Shown here piece by piece: positions 6,710-13,854 of a DNA stretch of 18,478 nt. Both the position numbers and the translations under genes were made by a program. Source of the DNA: Desulfovibrionaceae bacterium (GTDB taxonomy: Bacteria > Pseudomonadota > Gammaproteobacteria > Burkholderiales > Burkholderiaceae_C); the NCBI GenBank assembly GCA_009778355.1, contig WRJY01000324.1:1-18478 (forward strand), written 5' to 3'. The notes beneath the pieces were generated by a model. That model saw only the letters and a list, made by a program, of their open reading frames with translations. It did no database searches and had not been told where the DNA came from. The first letter of the stretch is position 1, and each line of letters opens with the position of its first letter.

Positions 6710-8251
6710 ATGGCAGACCAACTCATCATCTTCGACACCACCTTGCGCGATGGCGAACAATCGCCCGGCGCCAGCATGACGCGCGACGAAAAACTGCGCA
6801 TCGCGCGTCTGCTGGAGCGGCTGAGGGTGGACGTGATCGAGGCCGGCTTTGCCGCCAGTTCCAATGGCGATTTCGAGTGCGTGCAGGCGATTGCCGGCAT
6901 CGTCAAGGACTCCACCGTGTGCTCGCTGGCGCGCGCCAACGACCGCGACATCTCGCGCGCCGCCGAGGCGCTCAAGGGCGCGGCGCGCAGCCGCATCCAC
7001 ACCTTCATCGCCACCAGCCCGCTGCACATGGAAAAGAAGCTGCGCATGTCGCCGGACGAGGTGTTCGAGCAGGCCAGGCTGGCGGTGCGCTTTGCCCGCA
7101 ACCTGACCGATGACGTCGAGTTCAGCGCCGAGGACGGTTCGCGCAGCGAGCTTGATTTTCTGGCCCGCGTGTGCGAGGCGGCGATCAAGGAGGGCGCCAC
7201 CACCGTCAACATTCCCGACACGGTGGGCTACGCCATTCCCGAGCTGTATGGCCTGTTCCTCAAGACGCTGCGCGAGAAGGTGCCCAACAGCGACAAGGCC
7301 ATCTGGTCCGTGCACTGCCACAACGACCTGGGCATGGCAGTGGCCAACAGCTTGGCGGGCGCGAAGATCGGCGGCGCGCGCCAGATCGAATGCACCATCA
7401 ACGGCCTGGGCGAGCGCGCGGGCAACTGCTCGCTGGAAGAGGTGGTGATGGCCGTGAAGACGCGCCGCGACTACTTCGGTTTCGATGTCGGCATCGACGC
7501 TTCGCACATCGTGCCGGCCAGCCGCATGGTCAGTCAGGTCACCGGTTTCGTGGTGCAACCCAACAAGGCGGTGGTGGGCGCCAACGCCTTCGCCCATGCC
7601 AGCGGCATTCACCAGGACGGCGTGCTGAAGGCGCGCGACACCTACGAGATCATGCGCGCCGAGGACGTGGGCTGGCCGACCAACAAGATCGTTCTGGGCA
7701 AGCTCTCGGGCCGCAACGCCTTCAAGCAGCGCCTGCAGGAGCTGGGCGTGATGCTGGAGTCCGAAAGCGAAGTCATGGCTGCGTTCGCCCGTTTCAAGGA
7801 CCTGGCCGACCGCAAGAGCGAAATTTTCGACGAGGACATTCTGGCGCTGGTCGGCGACGAGAGCGTGACCGCCGAGAAAGAGCAGTACGGCTTCGTCTCC
7901 CTGGCCCAGCACAGCGAGACGGGCGAGCGCCCGCAAGCCGAGGTGGTGTTCACGATCAACGGCAAGGAATTCAAGGGCCAGGCCGAGGGCAATGGCCCGG
8001 TCGATGCCTCGCTCAAGGCGATCGAAGCGCACGTCAACAGCGGCGCCGAACTGCTGCTGTACTCGGTCAACGCCATCACCAGCGGCTCGACCGAAAGCCA
8101 GGGCGAGGTCACGGTGCGGCTGCAAAGCGCCGGGCGGGTGGTCAACGGCGTGGGAGCCGACCCGGATATCGTGGTCGCGTCCGCCAAGGCTTATCTGAGC
8201 GCGCTCAACAAACTGCACAACAAAGCCGAGCGCGTGGCCGCCCAAGGCTGA
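6710..8251 (+). CDS. leuA: 2-isopropylmalate synthase
   Basis: This enzyme condenses acetyl-CoA with 2-ketoisovalerate to 2-isopropylmalate, the committed step of leucine synthesis. The 513-residue product starts MADQLIIFDTTLRDGEQSPG, with catalytic Arg13 and metal-binding Asp14. The metal-binding HCHND lies at 202-206 and the conserved NGLGERAGN at 231-239. The linker and the C-terminal LeuA allosteric domain follow (about 390-505, with EGNGPVDA), so leucine feedback inhibition is expected. Length is close to the 523 residues of E. coli LeuA. I prefer the ATG at 6710 because GGAG (6700-6703) lies 6 bp upstream; an ATG at 6698 would add four residues but is too close to AGGGA (6691-6695). Expression is controlled by the attenuator just upstream. 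Confidence 0.97.
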   Translation: MADQLIIFDTTLRDGEQSPGASMTRDEKLRIARLLERLRVDVIEAGFAASSNGDFECVQAIAGIVKDSTVCSLARANDRDISRAAEALKGAARSRIHTFIATSPLHMEKKLRMSPDEVFEQARLAVRFARNLTDDVEFSAEDGSRSELDFLARVCEAAIKEGATTVNIPDTVGYAIPELYGLFLKTLREKVPNSDKAIWSVHCHNDLGMAVANSLAGAKIGGARQIECTINGLGERAGNCSLEEVVMAVKTRRDYFGFDVGIDASHIVPASRMVSQVTGFVVQPNKAVVGANAFAHASGIHQDGVLKARDTYEIMRAEDVGWPTNKIVLGKLSGRNAFKQRLQELGVMLESESEVMAAFARFKDLADRKSEIFDEDILALVGDESVTAEKEQYGFVSLAQHSETGERPQAEVVFTINGKEFKGQAEGNGPVDASLKAIEAHVNSGAELLLYSVNAITSGSTESQGEVTVRLQSAGRVVNGVGADPDIVVASAKAYLSALNKLHNKAERVAAQG

Positions 8252-8324
8252 ATGCCGTCACCACGGGATTCACGCTGCCATGACTTATCTCAATACCCGT
8301 GCCATGGCCGGTTGCTTTTTATTA

Positions 8325-8352
8325 TTGCGCATATTGTCCGATTTGGTATACT
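8325..8352 (+). promoter_or_regulatory. pbpG: Candidate promoter of the PBP7-like gene
   Basis: TTGCGC (8325-8330) and TATACT (8347-8352; five of six to the -10 consensus) are separated by 16 bp. The region is markedly AT-rich compared with its surroundings and ends 35 bp before the ATG at 8388. Confidence 0.55.
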
Positions 8353-8387
8353 TGTAAAGTGTTATTGATGCGCAGTTGGGGAAAACG

Positions 8388-9506
8388 ATGGCGGCCGGCA
8401 TGTTGGCAAAACCTGTTTTTTCGTGGGCACGCGGCGTTGCAGTTGTAACCGCCGCGATCCTGCTGGCCTTGGCGCCTTTGCCGCAGGCCAGCGCCGCGCC
8501 GGCAAAAAAACACGCTTCCAAAACCGCTGATACGCGCAAGTCCGCCGTACCGGCCAAAACCAGCGCCAAAGTGGCCAGAAAGGGCACTGCCAAGGCCGCC
8601 GCGCCGTCCCGCGCCGGCGCGGTCAAACAAGCCAAGGCCGAGCGCAAGACCCATCGCAAGGCAGGCCACGCAGCACGCGTGGCGGCGCGTCCCGCGCGGT
8701 CGTCCTTTGGTCAGTTGGCCGGGCTGCATTCGACGCAGGACCCGCTCGAGCTGCATTCCGGCGTCGCACTGGTACTCGACCAGGACACGCAGGAGGTACT
8801 GCTGCGCAAAAACGACCGCGCCGTGCTGCCGATCGCCTCGCTGACCAAGCTGATGACCGGCCTGATCGTTTCCGAGGCCAACCTGCCGCTGGACGAAACC
8901 ATCACCATCACCGGCGACGACATCGACACCGACAAAGGCAGCCATTCGCGCCTGGCGGTGGGCGCCCGGCTTTCACGCGGCGAGTTGCTGCACCTGGCCC
9001 TGATGTCCAGCGAGAACCGGGCGGCGCACGCGCTGGGGCGCACCTTTCCGGGCGGCCTGAACCGCTTCGTGAGCCTGATGAACACCCGCGCCCAGGCGCT
9101 GGGCATGAAGGACACCCGCTACGTCGAACCCACCGGCCTGTCCAGCGCCAACCGCTCCAGCGCCCGCGACTTGGCGGCCTTGGTCGCCGCCGCCTCGCAA
9201 GACGCGCTGCTGCGCCAATTGACCACGTCGCCGAACCACGAAGTCGTGGTTGGCGACCGTGTTCTGCAATACAACAACACCAACCAACTGGTGAACGACC
9301 CCGACTGGCACATTGGCCTGCAAAAAACCGGCTACATCTCCGAAGCGGGCCGCTGCCTGGTCATGCAGGCGCGCCTGGCGGGCCGCCAAATCATCGTGGT
9401 GCTGCTCGACTCGGCCGGCAAGCACAGCCGCCTGGCCGATGCCGAGCGCGTGCGCCGCTGGGTGGAATTGCAGCATGCGGCCAGCACCGTGGCCGGCGCT
9501 CCCTAG
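8388..9506 (+). CDS. pbpG: D-alanyl-D-alanine endopeptidase, PBP7/PbpG-like (peptidase S11)
   Basis: A periplasmic serine peptidase of the S11 family; such proteins cleave D-Ala-meso-DAP cross-links or trim peptidoglycan stems. All three active-site motifs are present: SLTK at 151-154 (nucleophile Ser151), SEN at 208-210 and KTG at 313-315. The 372-residue product starts with a signal peptide (about 1-36, core VAVVTAAILLALAPLPQASA). Between this and the catalytic domain (from about 122) lies an unusual Lys/Ala/Arg-rich stretch, residues 37-105. The ATG at 8388 follows GGGGA (8378-8382); a TTG at 8376 is in frame but less likely. The gene is monocistronic by position. PbpG is preferred to DacA because of the overall length and the absence of an obvious C-terminal PBP5 domain. 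Confidence 0.87.
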   Translation: MAAGMLAKPVFSWARGVAVVTAAILLALAPLPQASAAPAKKHASKTADTRKSAVPAKTSAKVARKGTAKAAAPSRAGAVKQAKAERKTHRKAGHAARVAARPARSSFGQLAGLHSTQDPLELHSGVALVLDQDTQEVLLRKNDRAVLPIASLTKLMTGLIVSEANLPLDETITITGDDIDTDKGSHSRLAVGARLSRGELLHLALMSSENRAAHALGRTFPGGLNRFVSLMNTRAQALGMKDTRYVEPTGLSSANRSSARDLAALVAAASQDALLRQLTTSPNHEVVVGDRVLQYNNTNQLVNDPDWHIGLQKTGYISEAGRCLVMQARLAGRQIIVVLLDSAGKHSRLADAERVRRWVELQHAASTVAGAP

Positions 9507-9519
9507 GCGACAAGGCCAA

Positions 9520-9565
9520 TTTGCTATTAATTAAATAGCAAACGGCGCGCGCCTGGAACAGGCGC
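9520..9565 (+). repeat. AT-rich hairpin plus GC-rich hairpin after pbpG
   Basis: TTTGCTATT (9520-9528) and AATAGCAAA (9534-9542) are perfect 9-bp arms around AATTA. Next comes GCGCCTG-GAA-CAGGCGC (9549-9565), a 7-bp stem. The AT-rich GCTATT/AATAGC hairpin resembles short dispersed repeats I recall from Comamonadaceae intergenic regions. It starts 14 bp after the pbpG stop and may protect the 3' end or help terminate transcription. Confidence 0.5.
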
Positions 9566-10132
9566 AAAACGCGCCCTGATCCCGTCTTTTTTCATCGGGG
9601 TTTTCCCCTACGAAAGAGGCGGTAATGCTGACGGACAATGGCGCGACTGAGACAAGAGACGGTTCGATCCTTGCTTTGCGGTCTGAAGAGCACCGCTCGA
9701 TGCGCCGCGCAAGGCAGGCAGCGAGGTCGTGATGCGCCTCTGACTCTCTCGTCTGTTTCGTCCGAAGGAGTTTTTGCATGGTTCGTTTCGTCTGGTTGGT
9801 TGCCGGCCCCGCCGCGCGGGGTATCAGCGCGTCAGCCGCCTGCCCGGTCGCATTCAGCAGCGCCTGCCGGCCCTGTCCGCGCCGCCCGGTTGGCGCGGAA
9901 TCATCCGTTTCGTTTTCGCGTCGGCACTGACCAAGGGCCTTGCTTGCCGGCAGCGCATGAGTTTGTGCCACCGCCTGTTATCCAGCTCGAGCGAGTGCGA
10001 AGCACAACCGCGCCAGACGGTTCTGGCCCGCCTTTCGCTGCCGCCGGGCCGGGTTTTGCCGCTTCGAGGCCCATCGGTCAGGCCATGATTACGATTGTCA
10101 AAAATGTCAAACCATCAGCCAAGGAGGTAACC
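9566..10132 (+). other. Gene-poor intergenic stretch upstream of tctBA
   Basis: No convincing gene is visible in these 567 bp on either strand. The open frames crossing it have no family-like content and mostly lack ribosome binding sites. It contains the palindrome GGGGTTTTCCCC (9597-9608), a short frame with a good Shine-Dalgarno at 9778, and a hairpin GGCCCG (10025-10030)/CGGGCC (10045-10050) followed by GTTTTG, which could be a weak terminator. A direct repeat GTCAAA occurs at 10097-10113. A long 5' leader of tctBA, or the remains of a lost gene such as tctC, would fit this position. Confidence 0.5.
9778..9930 (+). CDS. Possible small ORF of 50 residues with a good ribosome binding site
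   Basis: AAGGAG (9765-9770) lies 7 bp before an ATG at 9778 that opens a 50-codon frame. The product begins MVRFVWLVAGPAARG and contains three Cys and several Pro/Arg. I recognise no family. The start region looks real, but the body has no clear domain. It may be a small protein, a leader peptide, or the truncated start of a lost gene. Confidence 0.2.
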   Translation: MVRFVWLVAGPAARGISASAACPVAFSSACRPCPRRPVGAESSVSFSRRH

Positions 10133-10177
10133 ATGTCATTTATACAGCCAGCACACATTCAACAGGAGGGGATATGA
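10133..10177 (+). CDS. 14-residue minigene overlapping the tctB start
   Basis: ATG 10133 to TGA 10175-10177 encodes MSFIQPAHIQQEGI. It is preceded by AAGGAGGT (10121-10128), an essentially perfect Shine-Dalgarno, with 4 bp spacing. Its stop overlaps the tctB start as ATGA (10174-10177). This arrangement is typical of translational coupling, where ribosomes ending the minigene restart on tctB, which also has its own AGGAGGG (10164-10170). The peptide has no run of one amino acid, so attenuation by tRNA charging is not indicated. Confidence 0.4.
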   Translation: MSFIQPAHIQQEGI

Positions 10178-10659
10178 ACCATCCCGGCAAAAAAAACTGG
10201 AACAAAGACTACTACGGCGGCGCCTTGCTGGTAATCCTCGGCGTCAGCGCGGCCTATGCCGCGCGCAGCTACAACCTGGGTACGCTGGCGCACATGGGGC
10301 CGGGCTATTTCCCGTTCGCCATTGGCGTGCTGATTGCGCTGTGCGGCATTTTGCTGGTACTCACGGCGAAGAAAAAACCTTCCGGCGATGAAGCGGCGCT
10401 GGTCGGCCATAACCACGACATTCCGGATTTCCGGGGCGCGGCCTGCATCATCCTGGGGACGGTGCTGTTTTTCTTTGCCGGAGAATATTTCGGGTTGCTG
10501 CCAGCCACTTTTTGCATCGTGTTCGTGAGCGCGCTCGGCGACCGCAGCAACTCGGTACTCAAGGCGATCGTTCTGTCGGCGGGCATGATGGTCTTGTCGG
10601 TGGTGATTTTCTGGTGGGCGCTGCAAGTTCAGATGCCGCTGTTCAAGTGGGGATTCTGA
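10174..10659 (+). CDS. tctB: Tripartite tricarboxylate transporter small membrane subunit TctB
   Basis: TctB is the small integral membrane subunit of TTT-family transporters, secondary carriers that take up tricarboxylates or other organic acids with a periplasmic binding protein (TctC/Bug). The 161-residue product has the DUF1468/TctB pattern of four hydrophobic segments at about 15-31, 48-66, 88-108 and 130-150. It also carries the family-like stretch YNLGTLAHMGPGYFPFAIGV near residues 33-52. AGGAGGG at 10164-10170 precedes the ATG closely. Only 3 bp separate it from tctA, so the two are co-expressed. The substrate cannot be inferred from sequence. Confidence 0.92.
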   Translation: MNHPGKKNWNKDYYGGALLVILGVSAAYAARSYNLGTLAHMGPGYFPFAIGVLIALCGILLVLTAKKKPSGDEAALVGHNHDIPDFRGAACIILGTVLFFFAGEYFGLLPATFCIVFVSALGDRSNSVLKAIVLSAGMMVLSVVIFWWALQVQMPLFKWGF

Positions 10660-10662
10660 GTC

Positions 10663-12204
10663 ATGGAACAAGCATTGCAAGACCTGTGGTACGGCTTCAC
10701 CGTCGCCTTTCAGGGCCACAACCTGATGTGGTCGTTCTTCGGCGTGCTGGTGGGCAACCTCATCGGCGTGCTGCCCGGCCTGGGAGCGTTGTCGGCGATT
10801 TCGATCCTGCTGCCGCTGACCTACACCATGCACCCCGTGCCCGCCATCCTGATGCTGGCCGGCATCTTCTACGGCTCGCAGTACGGCGGCGCGATCGGCG
10901 CGATCTTGCTGAACCTGCCCTCGCATCCGCCCCATGCCGTGACCTGTCTGGACGGCTACCCCATGACCAAAAAGGGCAAGGGCGGCACGGCGCTGGGGAT
11001 CACCATGATCTGCTCGTTCTTCGCCGCATCGGTGGGCATTCTGGTGATGATCTTTGCCTCGCCGCTGCTGACCGCCGTGGCGTTCAAGTTCGGCCCCACG
11101 GAGCTGTTTTCGATCATGCTGCTTGGCCTGATCGCCGGTTCCACCATGTCGCGCGGCTCGCCGCTCAAGGGCGTGGCGATGACGCTGTTCGGCCTGCTGT
11201 GCGGCGTGGTCGGCACTGATGTCAACACCGGCGCCTTCCGCTTCGCCTTCGGCATTGCCGAGCTGTCCGACGGGCTTGAAATGGTGGCCGTGGCGATGGG
11301 CCTGTTCGGCATTGCCGACTTTCTGCTCAACGTCAACCGCATGAAGGTCATCAGCAGCAACGCCAAGATGCGCATCCGCGACATGCGCCCCTCGAAGGCC
11401 GAACTCAAGGAGGCTTTCTGGCCCATGGTGCGCGGCACCGCCGTCGGCACGCTGTTCGGCGCCATGCCCGGCACCGGCCCGACCATCACCACGTTCATCG
11501 CCTACGCCGTCGAGCAGAAGGTCTCCAAGCACCCCGAGAGATTCGGCACCGGCGAAATCGCCGGCGTGGCCGCGCCCGAAGCTTCCGCGCACTCCAAGAC
11601 GCAGGTGGACTTCATTCCGACGATGAGCCTGGGCATTCCGGGCGACGCGGTGATGGCGCTGCTGCTCGGCGCGCTGCTGATCCAGGGCATCCAGCCCGGC
11701 CCGCAACTGATTACCGAGCACCCGGACATTTTCTGGGGCCTGGTCGCCAGCTTCTGGATCGGCAACGTGATCCTGATGATCCTGAACGTGCCGCTGATCG
11801 GCGTCTGGGTGAAGATGCTGCAGGTACCCTATAAATACCTGTTTCCATCGGCCATGTTCTTCATCGCCGTGGGCGTGTTCACCACGCAAAACAGCCTGTT
11901 CCACATATGGGAGGTGCTGGCCTTCGGCATCATCGGCGCGGTGCTCATGGTGCTGGACTTCTCGGTCGCCCCGATCATGCTCGGGTTCGTGCTGGGGCCG
12001 ATGATGGAAGAGAACTTCCGCCGCGCGCTGCTGCTCTCGCGCGGCGACATGATGACCTTCGTCGAACGCCCGATCAGCGCGGTCTTCGTCGGCATCAGCG
12101 CCTTGCTGCTGCTGGCCGTGACCTGGGCCGCCTGGCACAAGACCCGCCTGAAACGCATTGCGGCACAGGTGGCCAGCCAAACCGAGGACATGTCCGCCGC
12201 CTGA
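10663..12204 (+). CDS. tctA: Tripartite tricarboxylate transporter large permease TctA
   Basis: TctA is the large permease subunit (about 500 residues, 10-12 TM helices) of TTT carriers. The 513-residue product has both conserved halves: GVLPGLGALSAISILLPLTY (35-54) with FYGSQYGGAIGAILLNLP (69-86), and in the second half GAMPGTGPTITTFIAYAVEQ followed by FGTGEIAGVAAPEAS and IPTMSLGIPGDAVMALLLG. The glycine-rich signatures are intact, so it should be functional. Where many homologs read NLPGExSS after the first motif, this one reads NLPSHPPHAVTCLDG, which suggests a distinct subfamily. No tctC is adjacent. Betaproteobacteria often encode many unlinked Bug binding proteins, one of which may serve this pair. 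Confidence 0.94.
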   Translation: MEQALQDLWYGFTVAFQGHNLMWSFFGVLVGNLIGVLPGLGALSAISILLPLTYTMHPVPAILMLAGIFYGSQYGGAIGAILLNLPSHPPHAVTCLDGYPMTKKGKGGTALGITMICSFFAASVGILVMIFASPLLTAVAFKFGPTELFSIMLLGLIAGSTMSRGSPLKGVAMTLFGLLCGVVGTDVNTGAFRFAFGIAELSDGLEMVAVAMGLFGIADFLLNVNRMKVISSNAKMRIRDMRPSKAELKEAFWPMVRGTAVGTLFGAMPGTGPTITTFIAYAVEQKVSKHPERFGTGEIAGVAAPEASAHSKTQVDFIPTMSLGIPGDAVMALLLGALLIQGIQPGPQLITEHPDIFWGLVASFWIGNVILMILNVPLIGVWVKMLQVPYKYLFPSAMFFIAVGVFTTQNSLFHIWEVLAFGIIGAVLMVLDFSVAPIMLGFVLGPMMEENFRRALLLSRGDMMTFVERPISAVFVGISALLLLAVTWAAWHKTRLKRIAAQVASQTEDMSAA

Positions 12205-12209
12205 TCGAC

Positions 12210-12284
12210 GCGCAACGGGTTGCGCGCGCGCCGACAGCAATTGGCGCAGCGCCAACCCGCGCAAGCCGCTCTTTCGGGCGGCTT
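12210..12284 (+). terminator. Three hairpins between convergent tctA and iclR
   Basis: The short convergent gap holds GCGCAA-CGGG-TTGCGC (12210-12225), TTGGCG-CAG-CGCCAA (12241-12255) and AAGCCGC (12263-12269)/GCGGCTT (12278-12284). The last ends in CTTTG and is the best candidate terminator for tctA. None has a long T-tract on either strand, so termination could be bidirectional and only partial. Confidence 0.5.
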
Positions 12285-12288
12285 TGAC

Positions 12289-13089
12289 CTATGTACGTGG
12301 CGCGCCTGATCCGGCCATGGCATGACCGAGCGCCGCCGAGATTTGGCGCGCGGTCTGTTGCAGTTTGGGCAGCCAGTGGTCGTCCAGCCGGTCGGCGGGA
12401 GCGGAGATCGACAGGCCGGCGATCAATCGGCCCTGGTCGTCATGAATGCCGGCGGCCATGCAGCGCACGCCGGTTTCCAGCTCTTCGTTGTCGTGCGCCG
12501 CGCCCGACTGGCGCGCGCGCGCCAGTTCGCGCTCCAGCGCCTGCAATTGGGTGATGCTGTTGCGCGTGTGGCCGGGCAGGCCGGTGCGGGTAGCGTAGGC
12601 GCGCACGCGCTGCGGGTCGTCGGCGGCCAGAAACAGCTTGCCGGTGGAAGTCAGGTGCAGCGGCGCCCGCCCGCCAATGGCGCGCACCACCTGCATGCCG
12701 GAGCGTTCGCTGTACGCGCGTTCGATATAGACGATTTCGTCGCCCTGGCGCACGCTCAGGTTGACCGGCTGCTGGATCAGCTTGTGCAACTCGTGCATGG
12801 GCGCCAGCGCGGCGTCGCGCACGTTCAGGCGGCCCTTGACCAGGTTGCCCAGCTCCAGCAGCCGCATTCCCAGACGGTAGGTGCCGGCATCGGGGTGATC
12901 GACGAAGCGGCCCACTTTCAGGTCGTTGAGGATGCGGTGGGCGGTCGATGGGTGCAGGCCGGTCTGCTCGCTGATTTCCTTCAGCGACATCGGCTCCTCG
13001 CGCGCGGCCAGCGCGTCGATGAGCGCGAACACGCGCTCGATCACCTGGATCGTCGGCATCTGGCGGGTATCGTGCGAGGACTGGCGCAT
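12289..13089 (-). CDS. IclR family transcriptional regulator
   Basis: The 266-residue protein has an N-terminal winged helix-turn-helix at about residues 13-75 (VIERVFALIDALAAREEPMS, EISEQTGLHPSTAHRILNDL), followed by the IclR effector-binding domain (about 88-255; LGNLVKGRLNVRDAALAPMH, SVRQGDEIVYIERAYSERSG, LHLTSTGKLFLA, RCMAAGIHDDQGRLIAGLSISAP). IclR proteins usually bind small organic acids or aromatics and control adjacent catabolic or transport genes. It converges with tctA, so regulation of tctBA is possible but not shown. It starts 21 bp after the bpt stop on the same strand, so it may be the last gene of the phaZ-bpt run. The ATG at 13089 has only a weak AGAGA upstream. Confidence 0.93.
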   Translation of the reverse strand: MRQSSHDTRQMPTIQVIERVFALIDALAAREEPMSLKEISEQTGLHPSTAHRILNDLKVGRFVDHPDAGTYRLGMRLLELGNLVKGRLNVRDAALAPMHELHKLIQQPVNLSVRQGDEIVYIERAYSERSGMQVVRAIGGRAPLHLTSTGKLFLAADDPQRVRAYATRTGLPGHTRNSITQLQALERELARARQSGAAHDNEELETGVRCMAAGIHDDQGRLIAGLSISAPADRLDDHWLPKLQQTARQISAALGHAMAGSGAPRT

Positions 13090-13110
13090 GGTCTCTGGTG
13101 TCGTCTGAAA

Positions 13111-13854
13111 TCAGGGCGCGCCGTGCGGCTGCCAGCGGTTGCGGATCAGGCGCTCGGAGGGCTGAAAGCGCGCCTTGTACGCCATTTTGGCGCTGCCCTG
13201 GATCCAGTAGCCGAGATAGACGTGGGGCAGGCCCAGTGCGGCGGCCTGTTCGATCTGCCACAGGATGCCGTAAGTGCCGTAGCTGGCGCGCGGGTCAGGA
13301 TCGTAGAAGGTATAGACGGCAGACAGGCCGTCGCCCAGCACGTCCACCACCGACACCATGCGCAGCGCGCCGGGGCTGCCGTCCGCGCCGGGTTCACGGA
13401 ACTCGACCAGGCGCGAGTTGACGTTGCTTTGCAGCAGGAACTGGGTGTACTGCTCGACGCTGTCGTGGTCCATTCCGCCGCCGGTATGGCGCCCGCCCTG
13501 GTAGCGCAGGTAAAGCTGGTAATGCTCGGGCACGTAGCACATCCCGAGCACCCGCGCGTGCAGGCCGGCGTGCCGCTTGCGCGCGCGCCGCTGGCTGCGC
13601 GTGGGCTTGAACGCCTGCGCCAGCACGCGCACCGGCACGCAGGCGCCGCAGCCATCGCAATGGGGCCGGTAGGTGAACATGCCGCTGCGGCGAAAGCCGC
13701 TCAACACCAGGCCGCCGTAAACGTCGCCGTCGATCAGGTGGCTGGGCGTGGCGACCTGCGAACGCGCCTGCCTGCCGGGCAGGTAGCTGCACGGATAGGG
13801 CGCCGTGGCATAAAACTGCAGGGCCTGGAGCGGAAGGTCCTTGAGGTGCGTCAC
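13111..13854 (-). CDS. bpt: Bpt/ATE-like leucyltransferase module with its own GTG start
   Basis: This is the 3' part of the fused frame considered as a gene in its own right. The GTG at 13854 opens a 247-codon frame whose product begins MTHLKDLPLQALQFYATAPY, matching the usual N-terminus and length of Bpt proteins. The GTG overlaps a TGA in the next frame (GTGA, 13854-13851), a typical coupled start for a gene following a separate aat. It carries the CxxC cluster CDGCGAC and the YPCSYLPGRQARSQ motif expected for the aminoacyl transferase fold. In the present repeat length no upstream ribosome terminates here, so independent initiation would rely on this GTG without a clear Shine-Dalgarno. 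Confidence 0.6.
   Translation of the reverse strand: MTHLKDLPLQALQFYATAPYPCSYLPGRQARSQVATPSHLIDGDVYGGLVLSGFRRSGMFTYRPHCDGCGACVPVRVLAQAFKPTRSQRRARKRHAGLHARVLGMCYVPEHYQLYLRYQGGRHTGGGMDHDSVEQYTQFLLQSNVNSRLVEFREPGADGSPGALRMVSVVDVLGDGLSAVYTFYDPDPRASYGTYGILWQIEQAAALGLPHVYLGYWIQGSAKMAYKARFQPSERLIRNRWQPHGAP

Noticed and set aside
9597..9608. Palindrome GGGGTTTTCCCC as an operator
   Set aside because: It is an isolated 12-bp palindrome with no second site or recognised binding motif; it may be chance.
9638..10177. A 179-codon frame running into the tctB start
   Set aside because: Only its last 14 codons have a convincing ribosome binding site. The rest is Pro/Ala/Arg-rich with no family likeness, so I kept only the minigene.
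10159..12264. A 701-codon open frame antisense to tctBA
   Set aside because: Shadow frame: extremely His/Gln/Arg/Asp-rich composition and no recognisable motif, over two clear membrane-protein genes.
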